Shown here: positions 57,463-64,000 of the stretch, one piece after another
Layout of the letters: every line of letters begins with the position of its first letter
Position numbering within the stretch: the first letter of the stretch is position 1
From: Pseudomonas sp. ERMR1:02
Lineage (GTDB): Bacteria > Pseudomonadota > Gammaproteobacteria > Pseudomonadales > Pseudomonadaceae
Direction: 5' to 3'
Length of the DNA: 64,000 nt
Assembly: GCF_002277815.1 (NCBI RefSeq)
Contig: NZ_NKJI01000012.1
Location: forward strand, 116,661-180,660
Notes under the pieces: model-generated
Database searches by the model: none
The model's input: only the letters and a program-made list of their open reading frames with translations
What the model was told of the DNA's origin: nothing
Program-made: the position numbers and the translations under genes

Positions 57463-57487
57463 ACACATTTGTATCGACCCGACCGGT

Positions 57488-57557
57488 CTCTTCGCGGGCA
57501 AGCCCGCTCCCACAGGGATCACGCTAAACCTGTGGGAGCGGGCTTGCCCGCGATGAG
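57488..57557. repeat. REPIN
   Basis: Inverted REP pair (CTTCGCGGGCAAGCCCGCTC and GAGCGGGCTTGCCCGCGATG) around a short spacer. Confidence 0.9.
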
Positions 57558-57635
57558 GCCCTTCCAGGCGACAGAAATCCCAGGCTGGTCTTTACTCTGA
57601 AGCGCGCAACCTCTCAATCGCCAAGGAGAAAGAGC

Positions 57636-57980
57636 ATGTCCGGATGGTACGAAGTGAGCAAAAGCAGCAGCGGTCAGTTCAGGTTTGTGCTGAAGGCGGC
57701 GAACGCCGAAACCATTCTGACCGGCGAGCTGTACACCACCCGCGCCGCGGCCGACAAAGGCATCGCGTCAGTCCAGGCCAACAGCCCACTGGATGAGCGC
57801 TACGAGAAAAAAACCACCAAGGATGGCCATCCTTATTTCAATCTCAAGGCCGATAACCACGAAATTATTGGCAGCAGCGAGGCGTACTCCTCACCGACGG
57901 CCATGGAAAAAGGCATCGCCAGTGTGAAGGCCAACGGGCTGACAAAGGTGATCAAGGACAAGACCCTGCCTGTCCTTTAG
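57636..57980 (+). CDS. YegP family (DUF1508) protein
   Basis: 114 aa made of two tandem DUF1508 repeats: GWYEVSKSSSGQFRFVLKAA and later PYFNLKADNHEIIGSSEAYS, each followed by a helix with KGIASV(Q/K)AN. Small soluble protein seen in stress-related settings; function unknown. AAGGAGAAAGAGC precedes the ATG. Confidence 0.88.
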   Translation: MSGWYEVSKSSSGQFRFVLKAANAETILTGELYTTRAAADKGIASVQANSPLDERYEKKTTKDGHPYFNLKADNHEIIGSSEAYSSPTAMEKGIASVKANGLTKVIKDKTLPVL

Positions 57981-58013
57981 CACCACCGCCGCTCTCACAG
58001 ATTCAGCGCGATC

Positions 58014-58040
58014 CCTGTGGGAGCGGGCTTGCCCGCGAAG
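58014..58040. repeat. single REP unit
   Basis: One arm CTGTGGGAGCGGGCTTGCCC GCGAAG between convergent genes; no paired inverted arm seen. Confidence 0.7.
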
Positions 58041-58058
58041 ACGTCAGTTGCGGCGCTG

Positions 58059-59078
58059 CTAGACCTCAACCGGCACGGTGAGTTTCGGACTACCAAGCGC
58101 ATGGCTCTTCGAATCAAAAAACCGCAACTCAACCCCCGTCCCCTCAAACACCTTCGTGTAATGCCGCTTCTGATGCTGGATAAACGCCTTGCTGCGCGGA
58201 TAAATCGAGATCGCCACGACCTTCGGTTTCGACTGGCGCAAGGCATGCACGATGTGGCTGTCCTGCTCGCCCAACGCATGACCAAAGATGCACAAACCGT
58301 CGCCATGGCCAAGCAACTGGTCGTAGCAGAACGACAGGTAATCCGAGCTGCGAATGGTCTTGAGCTTGTCCGCGCTCGGTCCTTCATTGATGAACAGCGG
58401 CACGTCATCGAGGGTCTTGATCGTGTTGTTGATGGCGAAACTGCCCAGCAAGGTGCCCTCGGTCGACATCAGTTTGCGCGCCGTTCCGTCCTGATTGCGC
58501 ACCAGATGCAGGCCGCCGTGCAGGTACAGCAAGCGGGTCTTATCGGCGGCGGTGGCGCTCAGGTCAAAGGCCGGTTCGGCACCTTGGAACAGATCGGTGA
58601 TCGCGTCCGCTTGATGCTGGATCGCCCAGTGATTGAGCAGGTCGTAGTTGGTGGTGAACACCGTGCGGTAGCTGGCCAGTTCCTGATTGATCGTCGCCAG
58701 GGTTGAAGCTTCGACCAGGCGCCACGGGATGTGTACCGCGTGCACGGTGTTGATCAGCGCTTCCTTGATTGCGTAGTAACGATTACGCGGTGCAGCGGAG
58801 CTGACGGCCAGGGCCTTGTTGACCCGGCTAGTGGTCTTCAGCGCGCTCAGCACCTGCTCGAAGCTGCGCGTCTGCATCGCATCGAACACGCTCAGCTCGG
58901 AAGGGCTCAGGGGTTTTTCTTCGACGGTGCGGGCGTTTTCAAATAGCGAGTCGTATCCGAAGTCGTCCCACACCGCGCGGCTGGCGCCGTTACCCACCAA
59001 CAAACCGTCGAACGCAGCGCTGGTGCGCAAGGCGTTCCAGTCTTCAAGTTGGGCATCGACATCCTGGAAATCGGTCAT
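58059..59078 (-). CDS. DUF4917 family, SIR2-like protein
   Basis: 339 aa from the ATG at 59078 (MTDFQDVDAQLEDWNALRTS). SIR2-like motifs in order: GLLVGNGASRAVWDDFGY (nucleotide-binding start), VFTTNYDLLNHW near residue 145, LYLHGGLHLV near 190 and LCIFGHALGEQDSHI near 270. Such folds bind NAD; related SIR2-like domains act in anti-phage defence, but this single gene shows no defence partner. Function unknown. Confidence 0.8.
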   Translation of the reverse strand: MTDFQDVDAQLEDWNALRTSAAFDGLLVGNGASRAVWDDFGYDSLFENARTVEEKPLSPSELSVFDAMQTRSFEQVLSALKTTSRVNKALAVSSAAPRNRYYAIKEALINTVHAVHIPWRLVEASTLATINQELASYRTVFTTNYDLLNHWAIQHQADAITDLFQGAEPAFDLSATAADKTRLLYLHGGLHLVRNQDGTARKLMSTEGTLLGSFAINNTIKTLDDVPLFINEGPSADKLKTIRSSDYLSFCYDQLLGHGDGLCIFGHALGEQDSHIVHALRQSKPKVVAISIYPRSKAFIQHQKRHYTKVFEGTGVELRFFDSKSHALGSPKLTVPVEV

Positions 59079-59171
59079 TGCAATCAAAGTCTCAAAGCAA
59101 AAGTTTTGATGGGCGGCGACTTTATCACGAGCGGAGGTTGAGCCAGATCAATGAGATTACTGCATGGCTCT

Positions 59172-60338
59172 TTAAGCGGTTTTGCTGCCAGGTGCGAGCA
59201 TCACGCAGAGCATCGCACCCAATGCCAGCAAGGTGCATAACAGAGAAAGTGGCCAGGCTTGCTCACTGGCTATCAGGCTGGCGATACCTCCAATGGCAGC
59301 GGCCATCAGTTGGTGAATGAAACCACTTAACGCCATTGCATAAGCACCGCCGACCGGCGAGCCGTCGTTGGCCAGGGAGAGGCTTATCGGGTAATTCAGC
59401 GATTGGCCAAACACCGCAAAGCAATAGGGCAACCAGAACATCAGCGCGATGGCGGTGCCGGTAATGCTACCCAGCAACATTACTGCGCTCCCAGCCAGCA
59501 CCAGCCCCACACCCATCGTCATCAACCAGCGTTGTCCGGTACGCAGCACGAACCTGTTGACCCCCAACGCCCCCAGAAAATATGCCGCACTGATTGGCCA
59601 GCCCAATAGCCCATATTCCACGGCCGACCAGTTGAACGGTCCTTGCAGGATCAGCGGCGCGGCTGTGTTGAACGCGACGATCACTCCGTAACCCAGGCCG
59701 CCGGTGAGGGCTGGCAACAGAAAGGCTCGATCACGCAGAATGCGCCAGTAGCTCGACCAGGCGGAGGAGGGCACATTGCTCTCGGTCAGGAATGGGAACT
59801 TAACCCGCGCTACTAGCCCTGCCATCAACAGGCTCGCACCACCTAGCAGGTAGAAAATCGCTGGCCAGCCCAGCGCGACTTGAATAATTGACCCCAGGTA
59901 CTGGCCGATCCCCAGCGCCACCACGAAGGATATCGAAATCCAGGAAAGCGCCTTGGCAAGCAACTCCCCCTGGAAACTGTCGCGAATCAGCACCCGCGCC
60001 ATGACGGAAATCCCGCTGGCGCCAATGCCCTGAACCAGTCGAAGTAACAGGAACGATTCGAGCGTCTGGCTCAGCGGCAGCGCGAGATTGCCCAATCCAT
60101 AGATACCGAGCGCAACGAGCAGCACTGGTTTTCGGCCAATGCGCTGACCGAGGCTGCCCCAGAACAGCATCGGCAGTGCCATGCCAATCAGATACACCGC
60201 CAACCCCCATGAAACCTGCGAGGCATCAGCGGATAGATTGCGAGCCATCTCTGGCAGCGCCGGCAGGTAAATGCTCATGCCCAACTGCGCGAGAAAAACT
60301 GTGCTGCAGGTAACGAGGAGGGTGGTGCTGCTCTTCAT
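59172..60338 (-). CDS. MFS drug exporter, Bcr/CflA-like DHA1 family
   Basis: 388 aa from the ATG at 60338 (MKSSTTLLVTCSTVFLAQLG). Features: GSLGQRIGRKPVLLVALGIY in loop 2-3 and LVQGIGASGISVMARVLIRD in helix 4-5, both typical of Bcr/CmlA-like exporters. The open frame runs on upstream to 61484, but that 382-residue extension is shadow sequence opposite the LysR gene. Divergent from the LysR gene; a TetR-like palindrome lies 34 bp upstream. Confidence 0.88.
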   Translation of the reverse strand: MKSSTTLLVTCSTVFLAQLGMSIYLPALPEMARNLSADASQVSWGLAVYLIGMALPMLFWGSLGQRIGRKPVLLVALGIYGLGNLALPLSQTLESFLLLRLVQGIGASGISVMARVLIRDSFQGELLAKALSWISISFVVALGIGQYLGSIIQVALGWPAIFYLLGGASLLMAGLVARVKFPFLTESNVPSSAWSSYWRILRDRAFLLPALTGGLGYGVIVAFNTAAPLILQGPFNWSAVEYGLLGWPISAAYFLGALGVNRFVLRTGQRWLMTMGVGLVLAGSAVMLLGSITGTAIALMFWLPYCFAVFGQSLNYPISLSLANDGSPVGGAYAMALSGFIHQLMAAAIGGIASLIASEQAWPLSLLCTLLALGAMLCVMLAPGSKTA

Positions 60339-60371
60339 GGAGGACCTTGATTGGCTTTTTTGCGAAACAAT

Positions 60372-60386
60372 ACCTAACCGGTAGGT
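60372..60386. promoter_or_regulatory. palindromic operator-like site before the MFS gene
   Basis: ACCTAACCGGTAGGT has symmetric ends ACCTA/TAGGT. The form resembles TetR-family operators; no TetR gene is adjacent. It lies in the MFS-LysR divergent gap (60339-60539), where nothing else was recognised. Confidence 0.4.
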
Positions 60387-60539
60387 CAGCGGCGAATAGT
60401 GCATGTCCTGAAATTTACGCGACGTGATCCAGACATGTGTAGGCAAATACGCAGCGTCTGAGGACCACTCGATTTGCGTCGCGAGAGGTAAAGCGCGATA
60501 TCCTGCCGTTTCAGTCGACCCTAAGCCATCGAGCCCCCC

Positions 60540-61448
60540 ATGCTGCAAAAAAGCCTGATCCGCCGCCTCGACCTGATCACCCTGCAACTGTTTGTCGCCG
60601 TCCATGAAGAGGGCACGCTGACCCGTGCCGCTGCGCGTGAAGCGATTGCGGTGTCGGCGGCGAGCAAGCGTTTGATGGAGCTGGAGGAGGCGCTGGGCAT
60701 CGGCCTGTACGTGCGTCAGGCCAAGGGTATGACGCTGACACCTGCGGGTGAAACGCTGTTGCACCATGCGCGGCAGATGCTCTTCAACCTGGAGAAAATG
60801 GGTCTGGAGCTGGGTGAGCACAGTCATGGTGTGCGTGGTTATGTGCGAATGCTCGCCAATCTGTCGGCGATCATCCAGTTTCTGCCGGAAGACTTGCGGG
60901 ACTTTTCCGAGCGTCACCCGCAGGTCAAGACCGATCTTGAAGAACGGCCCAGCGCCGGGGTGATTCAAGGCGTGCTGGATGGCGTGGCCGACCTCGGGAT
61001 CTGCTCCATCGACAGCGACGTCAAAGGCCTGCACAGCGTGCTGTACCGACAGGACAAACTGGTTGTGTTGATGCCGCCGCATCATCCTTTGGCCAGCCGT
61101 TCGAGCCTGGCGTTCTCCGACACACTGGACAGCGATTACGTCGGGCTGCATTCGGCCAGTTCGATCAATATGCGCACCCACGCCGCGGCGCGTCAGGCTG
61201 GCAAGGTGTTGCGGCTGCGCATTCATGTGCCGGGGTTCGATGCCATGTGCCGGATGGTCCAGGCCAACATGGGCATTGGCATCTTGCCGCACAAGGCCTA
61301 TGAACTGTTTGGCCGGGCATTGGGCTTGCATGCGGTGCCGTTGACTGACGACTGGTCGGATCGGGCGTTGATTCTGGTGGTGCGTGATGAGGCGTCGCTG
61401 TCGCCGGTGAGTCGGATGTTGTTTGAGCATTTGCGTGGGCAGGTTTGA
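60540..61448 (+). CDS. LysR-family transcriptional regulator
   Basis: 302 aa. N-terminal HTH: LITLQLFVAVHEEGTLTRAA followed by AREAIAVSAASKRLMELEEA; C-terminal effector domain with LRIHVPGFDAMCRMVQANMG. The start ATG at 60540 fits the family. Divergent from the MFS gene and upstream of the CoA-transferase/HMG-CoA lyase pair, either of which it could control; effector unknown. Confidence 0.9.
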   Translation: MLQKSLIRRLDLITLQLFVAVHEEGTLTRAAAREAIAVSAASKRLMELEEALGIGLYVRQAKGMTLTPAGETLLHHARQMLFNLEKMGLELGEHSHGVRGYVRMLANLSAIIQFLPEDLRDFSERHPQVKTDLEERPSAGVIQGVLDGVADLGICSIDSDVKGLHSVLYRQDKLVVLMPPHHPLASRSSLAFSDTLDSDYVGLHSASSINMRTHAAARQAGKVLRLRIHVPGFDAMCRMVQANMGIGILPHKAYELFGRALGLHAVPLTDDWSDRALILVVRDEASLSPVSRMLFEHLRGQV

Positions 61449-61470
61449 GTTTTTCATTGGCGGGGCCGGC

Positions 61471-61565
61471 CTCTTCGCGGGCAAGCCTCGCTCCTACAGT
61501 TTTGTGGTTGACACAAAATTATGTGTCGACGCTACCCCTGTAGGAGCGAGGCTTGCCCGCGAAGG
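61471..61565. repeat. REPIN
   Basis: Inverted REP pair around a spacer that itself contains GTTGACACA/TGTGTCGAC as inverted repeats, between the LysR gene and the CoA-transferase gene. Confidence 0.85.
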
Positions 61566-61701
61566 CTGACCTGGGGTCGCGGTCATTTCCTCGCAGAGCC
61601 TTCGCGTTTCGCGAACGCCCGTTGCTAACTGAAGGTTGGATTCCTGGCCCCTTCGTCCTCTAGCCTTGGCCACATATTCCAAGAACAAGAGGTACCCCGC
61701 G

Positions 61702-62894
61702 ATGACTGCCCCCTTAAGTGCAATCAAAGTGATCGAGATCGGCACGCTGATCGCCGCGCCGTTCGCCGCGCGCATGCTTGCCGAGTTCGGCGCCGAAGTG
61801 ATCAAGATCGAAGCCATGGGGCAGGGTGATCCCCTGCGCAAATGGCGCAAGCTGCACGAAGGCACTTCGCTGTGGTGGTATCTGCAATCGCGCAACAAGA
61901 AGTCCCTGGCACTGAATCTGAAATCCCCCGAAGGCATCGAACTGGTCAAACAACTGGCGACCAGCGCCGACGTGCTGATCGAAAACCTGCGTCCCGGCGC
62001 TCTGGAAAAACTAGGCCTGGGCTGGGACGTGCTGCACGCTCTGAACCCTAACCTGACCCTGGTGCGAATTTCCGGTTACGGCCAGACCGGCCCGTACCGC
62101 GACCGTCCGGGTTTCGGTGCCATCGGCGAGGCCATGGGAGGCATCCGCTACACCACCGGCACCCCCGGTTCGCCGCCAGCGCGTGTAGGTGTCAGCCTCG
62201 GCGACTCACTGGCTTCGTTGCACGCGGTGATCGGCGCGCTGATGTCGCTGCTGCGGGTCAAGACCGGGCAGGGCGGCGGGCAAATCGTCGATGTGTCCCT
62301 GGCCGAAAGCGTGTTCAACGTTATGGAAAGCCTGGTGCCGGAATACGACATGCTCGGCCATGTACGTGAGCGCAGCGGCGGTGCGTTGCCGGGCATCGCG
62401 CCTTCCAACACCTACCTCACGGCCGATGGCGCTTACGTGGTCATCGCCGGCAACAGCGATCCGATCTACCGCCGCCTGATGAACACCATCGGCCGCGCGG
62501 ATCTGGCCGATGCCCCGGAATTCGCCCATAACGACGGGCGTGCGGCCAAGAGCAATGTGCTTGATGCGGCGATTACCCACTGGACCAGCAGCCTGCCGAT
62601 CGACGACGTGCTGGCCGCACTGGAAGCCGCTGAAGTCCCGGCCGGGCGCATTTATTCGGTGGCTGACATCGTTGCCGACCCGCACTATCAGGCGCGTGAC
62701 ATGCTGCTCAACGCCGAGCTACCGGGCGGCGCCACGGTGAAGATGCCAGGCATCGTGCCGAAACTTTCGGAGACCCCGGCGGCGTGAACTGGTCTGGCCC
62801 CGGATTAGGCCAGCATACCGACGGTATCCTCGCGCAACTGGGCCTGACCGTTGCCGACATCGAACGCCTGAAGGTCGAAGGAGTGGTGCAATGA
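61702..62894 (+). CDS. family III CoA-transferase (CaiB/BaiF type) (one frame break)
   Basis: About 397 aa after repair. It starts MTAPLSAIKVIEIGTLIAAP and has RMLAEFGAEVIKIEAMGQGD, the family opening; the catalytic Asp lies in LVRISGYGQTGPYRDRPGFG region. As given, the frame ends at 62787; adding one G at 62778-62779 gives SETPGGVNWSGPGLGQHTDG and a C-terminus ending KVEGVVQ at 62894. Its stop then overlaps the next ATG (ATGA), which supports the repair. Likely moves CoA to a C5/C6 dicarboxylic acid for the lyase downstream. Confidence 0.85.
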
Positions 62895-63834
62895 TCACTG
62901 ACTATTCCGCCAGCCTGATTGTGCAGGAAGTCTCCCCGCGAGACGGCTTGCAAATCGAGCCGACCTGGGTCGAAACCGTCGACAAGATCGCCCTGATCGA
63001 TCAATTGTCGATGGCCGGATTCAGCCGCATCGAAGGCGGTTCGTTCGTGTCGCCCAAGGCCATTCCCGCATTGCGCGATGGCGAACTAGTGTTCAAGGGC
63101 ATCACCCGCCAACCGGGGGTGATCTACGTCGCGCTGATCCCCAACCTCAAAGGTGCGCAACGGGCATTGGCCAGTAGCGCCGATGAGCTGAATCTGGTGA
63201 TGTCGGCGAGCCAGACCCACAACTTGGCGAACATGCGCATGCGTTGTGAGGACTCGTTGGCGGCGTTCGGTGAGATCGTGCGATACGTGGGCGACACGAA
63301 GGTGCGTCTTAACGGCAGCATCGCCACCACCTTCGGTTGCCCGTTTGAAGGCAAGATCGATGAAGACCGGGTACTGCAGATCGTCGAGGCCTATCAGGAA
63401 CTCGGCATTCAGGGCATCACCCTGGCGGACACCACCGGCATGGCCAACCCGCGTCAGGTCGACCGATTGGTGCGGCGGGTCTTGCAGCGGGTGTCGCCAG
63501 CGGACCTGACCCTGCATTTTCACAACACCCGTGGCCTCGGCCTGTGCAATGTGCTGGCGGCCTACGAGGCCGGTGCCCGACGCTTCGACGCGGCACTCGG
63601 CGGGCTCGGCGGTTGCCCGTTTGCACCGGGGGCCTCGGGCAATATCTGCACGGAAGACCTGGTCAACCTGTGCGATGAAGTCGGCATTCACACCGGATCG
63701 ATCTGCCACTGTTGCTGAAATTGTCGCGAGGCTTGCCGGCGCTGCTCGGCCACGAAGTGCCCGGCCAACTGGCGAAGGCCGGCCGCAACTGCGACCTGCA
63801 CCCGTGCCCTCCTGACTACACCGGCCCCCTGTAG
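62891..63834 (+). CDS. hydroxymethylglutaryl-CoA lyase family protein (one frame break)
   Basis: About 314 aa after repair. DRE-TIM-type marks: VSPRDGLQIEPTWVET near residue 15, GITLADTTGMANP, LHFHNTRGLGLCNVLAAYEAG with the metal-binding His-x-His, and GLGGCPFAPGASGN with the conserved Cys. Repairing one base at 63695-63696 gives EVGIHTGIDLPLLLKLSRGL and a tail ending DYTGPL at 63834. ATG overlaps the CoA-transferase stop. Together they resemble leucine/itaconate-type or citramalyl-CoA routes; exact substrate unknown. Confidence 0.85.
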
Positions 63835-63930
63835 GAGCGAGCATGCTCGCGATGGATGTCAACGATAACGCGTGAAACCTGACACCCAGCGTCGCTCTCG
63901 GGTTCATCGCGAGCATGCTCGCTCCTACAG
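63829..63930. repeat. REPIN, long-spacer type, overlapping the lyase stop
   Basis: Inverted pair TAGGAGCGAGCATGCTCGCG and CGCGAGCATGCTCGCTCCTA with GTCAACGATAACGCG in the spacer. The first arm contains the lyase stop codon TAG. Nothing else is recognised in the remaining bases to the window edge. Confidence 0.85.
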
Positions 63931-64000
63931 AAACCGGAAAACCGCAAAACGAACATTTACCAGACAACAAAAACAATCGGACACCCCAAGGGAAGTCCGC

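Noticed and set aside
60339..61484. 382-residue N-terminal extension of the MFS gene at 59172
   Set aside because: Runs antisense through the LysR gene and has no family resemblance; the MFS protein begins naturally at 60338.
1..64000. CRISPR arrays, tRNA or rRNA genes, complete insertion sequences
   Set aside because: Looked for regularly spaced repeats, tRNA-like cloverleaf arms and transposase motifs; REP and nested palindromes are irregular and not arrays, and no transposase was found.

Overview
The window is high-GC chromosomal DNA from a Pseudomonas, most likely the P. fluorescens group. The support is a contiguous protocatechuate (pca) cluster followed by a ttgABC/ttgR-type RND efflux locus, a livKHMGF transporter, rapA, olsBA, many REP/REPIN elements, and a second nested palindromic repeat family. 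No rRNA, tRNA, CRISPR array, prophage or complete insertion sequence was recognised.

Layout. 0.2-5.2 kb: branched-chain amino-acid ABC transporter (livK-H-M-G-F, minus strand). 5.6-11.1 kb: DUF2288 gene, a large divergent tubulin/FtsZ-like gene, a 3-hydroxyisobutyrate-dehydrogenase-like gene, the stub of an EAL-domain gene, and an MFS transporter. 11.2-17.5 kb: rapA, small proteins (one resembling the cbb3 oxidase subunit CcoM) and a Pit phosphate transporter. 18.2-30.5 kb: pcaR, pcaK, pcaIJF, pcaHG, pcaT, pcaB, pcaD, pcaC and an OprD-type porin, i.e. uptake plus the whole route from protocatechuate to succinyl-CoA and acetyl-CoA, with PcaR-box-like sites before pcaR, pcaK and pcaI. 30.9-37.6 kb: ttgC-ttgB-ttgA and divergent ttgR around a TtgR operator-like site. 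37.6-39.4 kb: a gene-poor, repeat-rich stretch with one DUF3077-type gene. 39.4-42.1 kb: a likely electrophile-response operon (arsR-MFS-xenB). 42.2-51.5 kb: acpH, olsB-olsA, an acyl-CoA-dehydrogenase-like gene, a serine hydrolase, YceI, a cardiolipin-synthase-like gene and bglX. 51.7-63.8 kb: lemA with two TPM-domain genes, a methyltransferase, EamA transporter, PfpI protein, RHH protein, YegP-like protein, DUF4917 protein, MFS transporter, LysR regulator, family III CoA-transferase and HMG-CoA lyase.

Main caveat. Thirteen recognisable genes carry at least 17 frame breaks, and every one is repaired by adding back one base, usually in a homopolymer run. This points to consensus errors in the assembly rather than gene decay. 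I therefore give corrected gene extents and describe the repaired proteins; each break is stated in its entry.

Most interesting content: the accessory tubulin/FtsZ-superfamily gene at 6.2-8.4 kb, which keeps nucleotide-binding and T7-like loops; paired stem-loops with an identical loop and covarying stems near the DUF3077 gene; the arsR-MFS-xenB operon with two palindromic operators and a large intercistronic hairpin; and the two families of palindromic repeats.
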